Counted from the stretch's first letter, positions 13,313 through 21,734 are shown. The stretch: DNA of 25,735 nucleotides from 1-14-0-10-45-29 sp964532715 (GCA_964532715.1 CAZHIX010000013.1:1-25735), one strand, 5' to 3'. Numbers and translations are program-made. The notes: generated by a model not told the origin, from the letters alone.

Positions 13313-16059
13313 CGATATCTCAAAAATGCGCCAATACCATAAAAGCTTTGCGCAAACTGCGCACCTTCTCCGGTTTCGTCAGACACTATTTTCACTTCTA
13401 CACCCGAACTATCTGCAAGTTCAATCAGGTCGTCCATTAGGTCTTTTTCTGATAAAACAGTTATTTTTTTACCATCAACAGTTGTTTTTGTAATTGGATC
13501 ATCGGGGCGTTTATTGATATAACTTTCTTGCCCATCAATTTGCACATGATAGCGTTTCCAGCTAAGTTTTTCAGATAGGATTAGCGTTGAGGCTTGTCGT
13601 GATTCAAGTGCTTTTCTTACACTTGGCTCCCCATACGTTGCAAGACCGTTAGATACGACTTGTTTGATAAAACGTTCTATTAGTTCTTTTTCAACGATTG
13701 CTTGTTGGTCTGAGATTATATCTCTTGATTTGTCCATGAGCTCTTTTAGTCCATATTCATCAGTATAACCAGTATCCACAACCCCAAGCACCTTTATTTG
13801 ATAATTGAATGGGCTCATCTTGATGAAATTTTCTTTTGCAGGTCCTGGACCGCCAACGATTACACCTTTTGTAGTATTAACAAAGTATTTATCCATGGAT
13901 TCGCCAATACGCTTGTAATAGACCTCAATAGCCTCCTCAATCAAACGAGAATAACGAGCTGCTGAGTTATGGACTATGAATCCATTAGCTACAAAATTAA
14001 ACGAATTAGGAATTGTCAAATCAACATAATTGGCACGCCCAATAATTGGGATTTTGTGATGAATAGATGCGATAGAAATATCTCCAGACAACCACTTATT
14101 AATCAAATTTGCAACAGACTCCAAAGTCCCATTTTCTTTGGCTTTTTTTAGAAGTATGCCACTAATTTTCTTCTCAAATGCTCTGATTCCAAGTGGTTTC
14201 AAATTTCTAAAAAAACAACTTGCCGCATAAAAATCATTTGTCTTTAGCCCAAGAGATTTTGCAATCTCAAATACTTCTCGCCCATCTACAGGAACCTGAG
14301 CAGTATATTGTGCAACTATTTTCTTTGAAGCTATTTTCTTTAGAGATTTAGACTTATCGGTTCTACTAAATCCTATTATTTGTGCAAACTTACAAACAGA
14401 CTGTCTATCTGATATACTCACAACCCATTGAGGATTTGACTTTGCTTTTTTTTGAGCAAAAGAGGATTGAATTCCAAGTCTTAGAAGAACAAAGTGAACC
14501 TGACTCATCATTTTTTGTGAGCACATAGCAATATCAACTCGGCTATCGTGCACATACCCTTCTGCATCATAAAGTCCGTGAAGAAATGCTGCTTGCACAT
14601 CTACTTTTGAGCGCAAAATACATTCGGGAATAGAGCGCTTGACACTCGAATCCACGATTTGAGGAACTTGAGTTTTCACAAAATTTGCAAATTCTTTACT
14701 AAATAAACGCAATTCATAATATGGCTTTTTAGCAAAACTTCCCGCTTGACCTCGTTTGTCAATGATGTAACACTTTGCATCAATACCAAGTACCTTAGAT
14801 GATATATTTGCATATTTTTTGATGATCTGCTTATAACACTCATAAAGACAGATTCTGTTCATATCAAGATTTCCATCTCCAGCTATAGCCCCAAGAATAT
14901 ATGCCAAATCTTTTGAGTAATATTTAGGTAAACTCAATTTTGGCTTTAGCTTGCGCATATCAAATTTTAACCCATATAAATTGTAGAGTTTCAAAGTCTT
15001 TTGTAAACCTAAAAGAATTTCGCCCCTCTCCATACGACATACTGCCATTTGAGTAATGCCCAGCTTATTTGCAACCTCACTTTGAGATAAACCAATTTTC
15101 GCTCTTGCAACTCTTAGCTTTTCAAAGTCTTTTTCACACAAATTAATTTGTAATTGTGGCTGATAGTCTATTTTAATATCAGAGCCTACATGACTCACTT
15201 GCTTTGCGATAAGAACTCTATCTCCTTTTTTTAGATCTTTTGCATATATTTCTTTTACTCCATTTTTATCAATTGTGAAAAACCTATGCCATGCAGTGGC
15301 AACTATTTGCATAGCGGGAGCCTTAGTTATAAGTTTGTATGCAATATTTGCAGGAGTAAAAAATTTATTGGAACATTGCCAATCAGATATTTTGAAATTT
15401 TGTAAATTTGCACCTTTTATAGATGACCCAACAAGCACATCTGATACAGGAATTATTTTGCCATCAGATGAAAAAACATTTGTATCTAAAGCTAAACATT
15501 GTCCCCCTTTGCGAATCTTAGCATGTGCAGTTGAATTTAATTTATGCAACACAGTTATAGATGTTCCTTTTAGCATCGCAAGTGTGCATTCACGTCCATC
15601 AAAAACAACAAGACCATACGAATCTTTAATTTCAATCATACCTTCAAGTGGATCTAAAAAGAATTTTGAATCACAACGATAAGTCTGAATTTTTACTGGT
15701 TCTGGAGGGAAAATTGTAAAGAGCTCAATATCAGTTTTGGCAGGATTATCAGATATATTTCCACAAAATATTGCAATACCACTTTGTGGAGCAACATTAG
15801 TATATGATTTTAGATGATGAACAATTCGCTCAAGTGCGTCAGTAACATTTTTGCGAGTTGATTTTGATTTTATATTTGACGCCTGACCTGCTTCACCTTT
15901 TAGTTTATTTGAAGTATCGTGAATCGGCGCACCAGATGGGATATAGACAGAAATCAATTCAGTACCTGAACCCTTTAAATTTTTTAGATGATGAATCTGT
16001 TTTTTTAGTATATACAACGCTTTTGCTTTATCGGGATCTTGACCTTTTTTTACGTCCAT
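13309..16059 (-). CDS. prf1: Archaeal peptide chain release factor aRF1, intein-containing
   Basis: A 916-aa precursor made of a 405-aa release factor and a 511-aa intein. The factor recognises all three stop codons in the ribosomal A site and triggers peptide release. Visible motifs: GTE (residues 32-34), NIKS (62-65) and YRCDSKF (127-133) in the stop-codon-reading N domain, and RKGGQ (183-187) with the catalytic GGQ loop. The C-terminal domain ends in GIGAFLRYR. After removal of residues 188-698 the sequence reads HAKIRKGGQ-SAARYSRLIEE, exactly as in uninterrupted homologues, and the 405-aa length is normal. The TATA box at 16081-16090 predicts a leaderless mRNA. Because the intein splits the catalytic loop, release activity should require splicing. 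Confidence 0.95.
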   Translation of the reverse strand: MDVKKGQDPDKAKALYILKKQIHHLKNLKGSGTELISVYIPSGAPIHDTSNKLKGEAGQASNIKSKSTRKNVTDALERIVHHLKSYTNVAPQSGIAIFCGNISDNPAKTDIELFTIFPPEPVKIQTYRCDSKFFLDPLEGMIEIKDSYGLVVFDGRECTLAMLKGTSITVLHKLNSTAHAKIRKGGQCLALDTNVFSSDGKIIPVSDVLVGSSIKGANLQNFKISDWQCSNKFFTPANIAYKLITKAPAMQIVATAWHRFFTIDKNGVKEIYAKDLKKGDRVLIAKQVSHVGSDIKIDYQPQLQINLCEKDFEKLRVARAKIGLSQSEVANKLGITQMAVCRMERGEILLGLQKTLKLYNLYGLKFDMRKLKPKLSLPKYYSKDLAYILGAIAGDGNLDMNRICLYECYKQIIKKYANISSKVLGIDAKCYIIDKRGQAGSFAKKPYYELRLFSKEFANFVKTQVPQIVDSSVKRSIPECILRSKVDVQAAFLHGLYDAEGYVHDSRVDIAMCSQKMMSQVHFVLLRLGIQSSFAQKKAKSNPQWVVSISDRQSVCKFAQIIGFSRTDKSKSLKKIASKKIVAQYTAQVPVDGREVFEIAKSLGLKTNDFYAASCFFRNLKPLGIRAFEKKISGILLKKAKENGTLESVANLINKWLSGDISIASIHHKIPIIGRANYVDLTIPNSFNFVANGFIVHNSAARYSRLIEEAIEVYYKRIGESMDKYFVNTTKGVIVGGPGPAKENFIKMSPFNYQIKVLGVVDTGYTDEYGLKELMDKSRDIISDQQAIVEKELIERFIKQVVSNGLATYGEPSVRKALESRQASTLILSEKLSWKRYHVQIDGQESYINKRPDDPITKTTVDGKKITVLSEKDLMDDLIELADSSGVEVKIVSDETGEGAQFAQSFYGIGAFLRYR
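13966..15498 (-). mobile_element. Intein with LAGLIDADG endonuclease in aRF1
   Basis: 511 residues (188-698 of the precursor), inserted between Gln187 of GGQ and the following Ser. Splicing motifs are complete: N-terminal Cys (CLALDTNVFS), block B with TAWH, block F/G ending DLTIPNSFNFVANGFIVHN, and Ser as +1 extein nucleophile. Two DOD endonuclease motifs are present with their acidic residues: LAYILGAIAGDGNL (about 384-397) and AAFLHGLYDAEGYV (about 490-503), so homing activity looks intact. Between block B and the first of these lies an XRE/Cro-type helix-turn-helix (GLSQSEVANKLGITQMAVCR, about residues 325-344), which probably adds DNA contacts. The element is mobile at the gene level; no separate ends or target duplications are expected. 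Confidence 0.93.
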
Positions 16060-16080
16060 TTAATTCAACTCAAAACAATG

Positions 16081-16090
16081 ATATAAAATA
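16081..16090 (-). promoter_or_regulatory. TATA box of the aRF1 gene
   Basis: TATTTTATAT on the minus strand, centred 26-27 nt upstream of the ATG at 16059; predicts a leaderless mRNA. Confidence 0.6.
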
Positions 16091-16118
16091 TTGACAAAAT
16101 ATACAAAAATAACATCAC

Positions 16119-16147
16119 AATAAAATATAAAGAAGGCACTAGCCTTC
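16119..16147 (-). terminator. Terminator of the carbonic anhydrase genes
   Basis: On the minus strand GAAGGC (16147-16142) pairs with GCCTTC (16137-16132) around TAGT, followed by a T-rich tract (TTTATATTTTATT). It lies 24 nt after the carbonic anhydrase stop codon. Confidence 0.7.
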
Positions 16148-16170
16148 AAAGAAGATTAAATGACTAAAAA

Positions 16171-16737
16171 TTAGAGAAAATCTACTTTGCCAGTAGTGAG
16201 TGAGTAATAAGCACCGATAATTTTGATTTTTTTCTCATCAACTAATTTTTTTATAATATCCGATTTTTTAGGTAAGTCTTGTACAGTTTGAGATATATTA
16301 TCCATAATACATTTGTTTATTTCATAATTATCTCGTTGCGCAATCGGAGCTAAAGTATTCACAATATATTTTATGTGACCTTCTTCAGATTTTCCCTTGC
16401 AATTGCAAGTTGCAGTGATTGCACCACAAAACTCGTGACCTAAAACCATCAAAATAGGAGTGTGAAGATGCTCAACACCATATTCTATGGTTCCGATAGT
16501 TATGTCGTCATTTGCAACGTTTCCGGCATTTTTTACTATGAATAAATCTCCAAGCCCAGTATCAAATATGTAATTTGCTACAACTCTTGAATCCGAACAT
16601 GTGAGCACGGTTGCATAAGGCGTTTGTCCATTTATTATTGCCTTTCTTTGAGCCTCAAAATCTTTGTTTGACGTCCAGTTTTTTACAAAACGCTCGTTTC
16701 CTTCTTTTAGTTTTGCTAATGCTTGCTCTGCATCCAT
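16171..16737 (-). CDS. Beta-class carbonic anhydrase
   Basis: A 188-aa protein catalysing reversible hydration of CO2. The zinc site of the beta class is intact: TCSDSR gives Cys47 and the Asp49-Arg51 pair, and GHEFCGA gives His101 and Cys104. The length is typical of compact beta enzymes. The frame extends upstream to 16842, but that part encodes a hydrophobic stretch unlike the family. The ATG at 16737 lies about 29 nt after a minus-strand TATA-like CTATATTTAC (16761-16770) and starts the family-typical EQALAKLKEGNERF, so it was chosen; 16746 is a possible alternative. It follows a second, longer carbonic anhydrase with a 123-nt gap. Confidence 0.9.
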   Translation of the reverse strand: MDAEQALAKLKEGNERFVKNWTSNKDFEAQRKAIINGQTPYATVLTCSDSRVVANYIFDTGLGDLFIVKNAGNVANDDITIGTIEYGVEHLHTPILMVLGHEFCGAITATCNCKGKSEEGHIKYIVNTLAPIAQRDNYEINKCIMDNISQTVQDLPKKSDIIKKLVDEKKIKIIGAYYSLTTGKVDFL

Positions 16738-16860
16738 ATATACCATCCCATAAACATAATGTAAATATAGATTGGAAAAGATAAAAATAAAAAGAGAAGG
16801 GCAGGAGAATAAAAAAACAGATAATAATAGACTTGGATACAAAATAGAACAAAAACTAGT

Positions 16861-17652
16861 TTAGTCTATTTGTTCAAGAAATGAAACTCTGCCAGTAGTG
16901 AGAGAATAGTATGCAGGAATTACACTAACCAAACCATTCTTTTCACAACCATAAATTATATTACTGCTTGAGCGGATATATTCGATTGTTTCAAATATAT
17001 TTAGTAAAATTGCAGAGTCTATATCGTATCCTGCCTTTTGTGCAACCGGATTTAACATTTCTAAAAGATAGGAAATGTGACCTTCATCAGAATGCCCCTT
17101 ATGTGAACACGTGGCAGAAATTGCACCACAGCATTCGTGCCCTAAAATCATTAGAAGAGGAGTATGCGTATGCAAAACCCCATATTCTAAACTTGCAAGC
17201 ACACCTTTATCATATGCAATATTTCCAGCTATTTTAACATCAAAAATACGACCATCTTTTTTATCAAATATTCTTGAAACTTTAACACGTGAATCTGAAC
17301 AGGTTAAAACTGTCAAGAATGGTTTTTGACCATTAGTTATAAATTTACAAACCTCTTTGTATTTTCTATCAGAATTGTGTTTAGTCATTCGCTCAACATG
17401 ACGCTCATTTCCTTCTAAAAGACTTAGAAATCCGTCTTTTCCAGCAGATACTATTTTAGTATCTACATAGTTTTTCATATCAGTATTAAGCAAATTATAA
17501 AATGACTCACGAATCTGCCCGCTACGACATCTTTCAGACTGAAGTTTATACCATGTGGCATATTTTGCAACTAAATTGCTTGGAATTACACGAATGTTAT
17601 TTTCATTTGCTTTTGGCACTACGCCATTTGAATAAACTGCAACATCTGCCAT
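16861..17652 (-). CDS. Beta-class carbonic anhydrase with N-terminal extension
   Basis: A 263-aa paralogue of the next gene. Zinc-site residues are intact: LTCSDSR (Cys118, Asp120, Arg122) and GHECCGA (His172, Cys175). The two proteins share the same core and the same C-terminal motif (AYYSLTTGRVSFL here, AYYSLTTGKVDFL there), so they arose by duplication. About 70 residues precede the core and match nothing I know. The ATG at 17652 is 6 nt after GAGGTG (17664-17659 on the minus strand); an in-frame GTG at 17661 overlaps that site and is less likely. A TATA-like CTTTAAATTTA near 17714 would give a leader of about 36 nt. Confidence 0.88.
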   Translation of the reverse strand: MADVAVYSNGVVPKANENNIRVIPSNLVAKYATWYKLQSERCRSGQIRESFYNLLNTDMKNYVDTKIVSAGKDGFLSLLEGNERHVERMTKHNSDRKYKEVCKFITNGQKPFLTVLTCSDSRVKVSRIFDKKDGRIFDVKIAGNIAYDKGVLASLEYGVLHTHTPLLMILGHECCGAISATCSHKGHSDEGHISYLLEMLNPVAQKAGYDIDSAILLNIFETIEYIRSSSNIIYGCEKNGLVSVIPAYYSLTTGRVSFLEQID

Positions 17653-17732
17653 AGTATACACCTCATCAGATCATCAAATATCTTAACCAGTTATAATAAA
17701 TGTAAAAACATAAATTTAAAGCTAAGCATCAA

Positions 17733-17975
17733 ATATACATTAATTGTTAGCGATACAAATCATTAGTAATGTATTAGCAATACAACTTATTATCAATACA
17801 TTAGCAACACATTAGCAACACATTAGCAACATATTAACAACACATTGATAACACATTAGCAATATATCACAATACAACTCATTATCAATACATTGGCAAT
17901 ACATCCAATACATTAGCAACACTTTAGCAATATATTACAATACAGCTCATTAGCAATATATTAGCAATACAAATC
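17733..17975. repeat. Degenerate ~11-bp tandem repeats
   Basis: About 240 bases made of variants of ACATTAGCAAC (also ATATTAGCAAT, ACATTGGCAAT, TCATTATCAAT), repeated mostly every 11-12 bp. The cleanest part is about 17800-17835. A longer unit starting CAATACARCTYATTA recurs at about 17776, 17871 and 17939. It fills the spacer between the protease stop and the carbonic anhydrase promoter and has no coding potential. There are no unique spacers, so it is not a CRISPR array. Confidence 0.8.
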
Positions 17976-18010
17976 AAATTGAAGATATATACGTCACACA
18001 AATATTTAAA

Positions 18011-19762
18011 TCACTTTTTGTAAGCAACTAAAATAAGTTTTGAAAAAAGAATGCACAAAAGAATCCAGCATAATGCCTCAATTACAAAAGAATAGCCATA
18101 TTCAGTTGCATCAAAAACATTTGTCGTTTGAACTTGATTAGATATCGTCGGATTTTTGATTTGTGCTTTTACATCTAAAAACGACTCCTCCATAGTAGTT
18201 GCAAGAAGTAAAACACTATGAGAGGACTGTTTAGAAACATTATTACCCAATGCCTCATAATAAGTATAAATTCCTTGAGATTGATATATGCGCGCCCAAA
18301 ATGAAGAGTAATTAGTCAAAATTAAATTTGATACATCCGACTCTATATCTTCTTTTGAATATTCATTTTGACCAGTTAAGTAGTATTGAGATGCACGAGC
18401 ATAAGACGAATCAAAAATAGCACCCAAATAATCTTTAGTTGAAGATGCATTTTTAGCAATCTCTATATGCCAAAGTGAATCGGAATTTTTTACTACTGAT
18501 TTTTCTATTAATTCACTAGTAGTGTCAATATGGTCGTTTGCTAATTTTTCAAAAGATGAAACATTAAGAGCGTCTCCTTGAATTTCTAGAGCAACGTTTG
18601 CCATTTCTTTAGATGCAAGACACCATGAATTAGCATAATATATTTCACGAAGTGCAAGATATTTTTGTTCTTCTGAGTCATAATCATCCATTGTTTTGTT
18701 GATATCATCAATTTTTGTGTTTGCCCAGTTTCTTCGCGCATTTACACCTGCAACCCATTCGTAATTGTTGGAATTGACACTTATGTTTGGAATTGAATAA
18801 ACACAATTTAGGGCAATATCAATTTCATAGGATAGATTAATTTTGTGTGATGCAGTGTCCAAAAATTTTGCATCTATTTGAGATAAAAATGCATTATTTG
18901 CAGCAGTATAACCATAACCCATTTGAGTTATTTTTTCATTGATTATTGCCTGCGATTCAAAATAATCTGCATACTGAGATAAAGAACTATCAGAAAAAGA
19001 ATTTGAGATTTGTATGAGTTGCGAATTTATACCCTGCGCGACGTTTATAAAACGTTTTTCGTCTTGAGTTAAATTAAGAGTTGGAAGATTTGCAGGAATA
19101 GTATTGAGTTTAAAATCACTTTTATTAGAAGAGTATTTTTTGGATTTATCGGAGGTTGCTATTTTGTAAGCTTGATCAAGTGTCGTTACTTCCAATGCAA
19201 CAAAATCATATTCTTGCGAAAGCTTTGCAAGTAAAATTTTTTCATACATTGCATGCGTTGGACTTATTAGTATTTTTTTGCCAAAACGAGAGGATGCCTG
19301 AGCTTTATCTATTATACCACCCACGGCACCTACTTGAAAATCATCAAGAATTGCACCAGTTATGACTACATCATCACGTAAAGAAGTATTTTCAATTGCA
19401 GATTTTACGATAATAGTCATTGCAAGACCGGCAGACGGACCATCAACAGCTGGGCTTTGCTGTTGCGTATCAGAGAACGAAAAATAAACATCACATTTAG
19501 AAGCATCCATATTTGCAGATAAAAACGCTTGTTCAACCGCTTTTGATTGTGAATACTGAGTAGAGGTACCAACTACTGGCGAAATTTTAGTATACACAGA
19601 ACCGTTTCCATCAACGACACTGACGATTAATTCTAATATACCCCCTTCCTGACCACTTACAACTGCAGGAACCCAAATACTACGTGTATTGTGCACACAT
19701 GCACCATGAGCGACCAGAGTTGATAATAAAAGACATAAAATAAATACTAAAAAATTTTTCAT
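18011..19762 (-). CDS. Secreted, membrane-anchored Lon-fold serine protease
   Basis: A 583-aa protein. A signal peptide (MKNFLVFILCLLLSTLVAHG) is followed by a Lon-type proteolytic domain (about residues 28-215). The catalytic Ser110 sits in DGPSAGLAM and the catalytic Lys153 in AVGGIIDKAQAS, the Ser-Lys dyad of the Lon fold. A long helical region follows (about 230-540), then a C-terminal membrane helix (EALCWILLCILFSKLILVAY) with a short basic tail. There is no AAA ATPase domain, so this is not Lon itself. It matches the archaeal predicted-protease group (COG1750) in layout. The protease domain would face outside the cell, with envelope proteins as possible substrates. It is divergent from the GTPase gene across 106 bp. 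Confidence 0.85.
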   Translation of the reverse strand: MKNFLVFILCLLLSTLVAHGACVHNTRSIWVPAVVSGQEGGILELIVSVVDGNGSVYTKISPVVGTSTQYSQSKAVEQAFLSANMDASKCDVYFSFSDTQQQSPAVDGPSAGLAMTIIVKSAIENTSLRDDVVITGAILDDFQVGAVGGIIDKAQASSRFGKKILISPTHAMYEKILLAKLSQEYDFVALEVTTLDQAYKIATSDKSKKYSSNKSDFKLNTIPANLPTLNLTQDEKRFINVAQGINSQLIQISNSFSDSSLSQYADYFESQAIINEKITQMGYGYTAANNAFLSQIDAKFLDTASHKINLSYEIDIALNCVYSIPNISVNSNNYEWVAGVNARRNWANTKIDDINKTMDDYDSEEQKYLALREIYYANSWCLASKEMANVALEIQGDALNVSSFEKLANDHIDTTSELIEKSVVKNSDSLWHIEIAKNASSTKDYLGAIFDSSYARASQYYLTGQNEYSKEDIESDVSNLILTNYSSFWARIYQSQGIYTYYEALGNNVSKQSSHSVLLLATTMEESFLDVKAQIKNPTISNQVQTTNVFDATEYGYSFVIEALCWILLCILFSKLILVAYKK

Positions 19763-19830
19763 ATGAATAGAGAGCGTGTCTACACTTTTTTAATTTTTGC
19801 CCAAATTGAACCAAAATAACAACTAAGAAG

Positions 19831-19840
19831 AATTTATAAG
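19831..19840 (+). promoter_or_regulatory. TATA-like box of the GTPase gene
   Basis: AATTTATAAG is centred about 34 nt upstream of the ATG at 19869. The predicted start near 19862 leaves a leader of a few nucleotides; GTGATGATG at 19859-19867 partly resembles a ribosome-binding site. Confidence 0.4.
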
Positions 19841-19868
19841 ATTTAGAGCCATATTAAGTGATGATGTT

Positions 19869-20489
19869 ATGCTAAGTGCTATAATAAATTTTTTTAAAAA
19901 AATAATATTTCGCAAAAAAAACGTTAAAATCGGTTTTTATGGTAGCACTAACGTTGGAAAAACTACACTTGCAAATAGAATTGCTGTAGATTTGCTCGGG
20001 GAACCAATAGGTAACGTTTCCCCAGTACCACATGAAACACGAGAGGTTATGAGTAAAGAACAGGTTGAACTCAAAACTGGTGGATACTCACTTGTTATGA
20101 ACATATTAGATATGCCAGGAATTGCAGTGAAGGTTGATTATAGAGATTTTATGGAATATGGACTTGGTAAAAAAGAAGCACAAAAAAGAGCAAAAGAAGC
20201 AACACGAGGGATAGTTGAAGCAGTAAAATGGCTTGAGAAAGTTGATGCTGCGTTCGTGGTTGTAGATTCTACTGAAGACCCGTATGATCAAATAAATGTT
20301 ACATTGCTTGGAAATCTTGAGGCAAGAAATATCCCATTTATAATTGTTGCAAATAAAATTGATTTACCAGGTGCAAATCCATCAAAGATTAGAGAGGTAT
20401 TTCCAGGATACCCCGTGGTTGAGGTTTCAGCTGCAACTGGACAGAACATGGAAAATCTCTATGATGAGTTAGCAGTTAGATTATTGTAA
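19869..20489 (+). CDS. Era-like small GTPase (ArvA-like)
   Basis: A 206-aa GTPase with all motifs: G1 GSTNVGKT (25-32), G2 Thr57 in HETREV, G3 DMPG (81-84), G4 NKID (162-165), G5 SAA (187-189). The first 17 residues form an amphipathic, hydrophobic-basic helix (MLSAIINFFKKIIFRKK) that could touch the membrane. In many Euryarchaeota this GTPase sits beside an OapB/ArvB-type Zn-ribbon protein, as it does here. The haloarchaeal ArvA GTPase of such a cluster has been linked to extracellular vesicle formation. Assignment to that group rests on sequence style and gene order. A DUF2073 (ArvC-type) gene is not present in this window. Confidence 0.8.
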   Translation: MLSAIINFFKKIIFRKKNVKIGFYGSTNVGKTTLANRIAVDLLGEPIGNVSPVPHETREVMSKEQVELKTGGYSLVMNILDMPGIAVKVDYRDFMEYGLGKKEAQKRAKEATRGIVEAVKWLEKVDAAFVVVDSTEDPYDQINVTLLGNLEARNIPFIIVANKIDLPGANPSKIREVFPGYPVVEVSAATGQNMENLYDELAVRLL

Positions 20490-20703
20490 AATGCAACAAA
20501 TGAGAGCAAACTAAACATAGCAAAACGATTTTTCAATAAACTTCTCAAAAGATAGTAGTTGTGATAGATATAAACACATGTAAATAGACTAAACATAATA
20601 CAATAACACGTACAGAACCATTAGCGTCAATAACATCAAATACAGTCGTTAAAAACTGCATTATGATTAAGAAAGTCATTAAATACTTAGTGAAATTGTG
20701 CGG

Positions 20704-20714
20704 GATATATATAC
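20704..20714 (+). promoter_or_regulatory. TATA box of the Zn-ribbon gene
   Basis: GATATATATAC is centred 27 nt upstream of the ATG at 20736, predicting a leaderless mRNA. The Zn-ribbon gene thus has its own promoter separate from the GTPase gene. Confidence 0.6.
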
Positions 20715-20735
20715 TTTTTTGAGCATAGTTCTCAC

Positions 20736-21257
20736 ATGCATATATGTTTAAAGTGCGCCAGAATTGCAAAGACTGTAGATGAGATAGAAAATGGGTGCCC
20801 TTGCGGGTCTAAAGTATTTGTCTATAAACGAGACGACATAGAGTGTAAAAAACTTGAACCTATAAAAGAGCATAAATGTTTCCAAGATACAGATAGTGCA
20901 GAGAGTATAAACAGTACGCTGAGTACTCAGAGTAAAATTAAGTGTATAGACCAACAAAAAAACGCTCAGAATAATTACGAATATGACCCAAAAAATGAAC
21001 CAGGAAATGAGAATAGTGAAGTGTGGCTTGCAAAAGGAGCACAGCTTGAAAAAGTAAAAAATGATGATTTTGAAGACGAACATGAACAAGACACGGAACA
21101 GTCTCAAAAAATAGAAAACGTTCGTCAAATAAAAAGTGGGATATTTGAAGTAGACTTGCTTGGAGTAAAAAATGGCCCGCTAGTCATAAGAGACCAGGAA
21201 GGGGTATATTACGTCAGATTGCCATTTGAAAAAAATGGACATGAACTTGTTGAGTAG
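20736..21257 (+). CDS. Zn-ribbon protein of the OapB/ArvB (DUF2072) type
   Basis: A 173-aa protein in three parts. The N-terminal zinc ribbon has CLKC (Cys4, Cys7) and GCPCGSKVF (Cys21, Cys23); the second knuckle is CxC. The middle (about residues 40-125) is acidic, Glu/Asp/Gln/Asn-rich and probably disordered. The C-terminal domain (about 129-173) has the family pattern IKSGIFEVDLLGV...VIRDQEGVYYVRLP. This is the layout of the archaeal OapB/ArvB Zn-ribbon family that is typically linked to the Era-like GTPase, here 246 bp upstream on the same strand. The precise function is not established for archaea; an accessory role to the GTPase is inferred. Confidence 0.8.
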   Translation: MHICLKCARIAKTVDEIENGCPCGSKVFVYKRDDIECKKLEPIKEHKCFQDTDSAESINSTLSTQSKIKCIDQQKNAQNNYEYDPKNEPGNENSEVWLAKGAQLEKVKNDDFEDEHEQDTEQSQKIENVRQIKSGIFEVDLLGVKNGPLVIRDQEGVYYVRLPFEKNGHELVE

Positions 21258-21280
21258 AACATAGCGTAACAACAACAAAA

Positions 21281-21691
21281 TTATATATCAAAAAGGACTT
21301 GGATAAAGGTCGTATTTTTTTCAACCCAGCACTTGAGTTGATGATAAGTAATAGCTTTTATTTGAAGACTTGGGCGGTTTTGAGAGTAGAATATTTTTGC
21401 ACTTATATGAGTCAAGCTACAGCTTGGATTCATTTGTATTTTACAAGGCAACACATCAAGCAGTTCACAATTGGATAAAATAGAGCTAAAAAAATTCACA
21501 ATTAATTCATCGGGATATTGAGATGTTTCTTCTATTAAGAAAAATTTTGATGAACATATATTTTTTGTTGAACCCAATGTTTCAAACATTGCATACGCTA
21601 TTTGTTGGATTGCTTCAGAAAAATTTTTACCCCATGCGCACACCATCACATCAGCGGTATGCTCTAAAAATTTGTAGCCTTTTTTTTGCAT
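21281..21691 (-). CDS. Archease, RtcB ligase activator
   Basis: A 136-aa protein of standard archease length. Family motifs: GYKFLEHTADVMVCAWG at the N-terminus with the metal-binding Asp14, EAIQQIAYAMFE, and the C-terminal AITYHQLKC...FIQVLFDI with Asp135. Archease promotes guanylylation and turnover of the RtcB ligase, which joins tRNA halves after intron removal. This connects it to the intron-containing tRNA-Arg at the start of the window. RtcB itself is not in the window. The gene converges with the Zn-ribbon gene. TTTTATTT on the minus strand near 21718 is a possible TATA box for a leaderless start at 21691. Confidence 0.93.
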   Translation of the reverse strand: MQKKGYKFLEHTADVMVCAWGKNFSEAIQQIAYAMFETLGSTKNICSSKFFLIEETSQYPDELIVNFFSSILSNCELLDVLPCKIQMNPSCSLTHISAKIFYSQNRPSLQIKAITYHQLKCWVEKNTTFIQVLFDI

Positions 21692-21734
21692 ATAAAATAA
21701 ACAAAGATGAGAAATAAAAGATAAATAGATTAAA

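Noticed and set aside
16738..16842. Signal peptide or membrane anchor on the shorter carbonic anhydrase
   Set aside because: The hydrophobic upstream extension precedes the likely TATA box and start at 16737, so it is probably untranslated DNA.
17733..17975. CRISPR array
   Set aside because: The repeats are 11-12 bp, degenerate and contiguous, with no unique spacers and no cas genes.
20545..20769. Minus-strand frame with a DANGSV stretch resembling DGNGSV of the protease
   Set aside because: The match is only a few residues, the rest is unrelated, and the frame overlaps the Zn-ribbon gene and its promoter.
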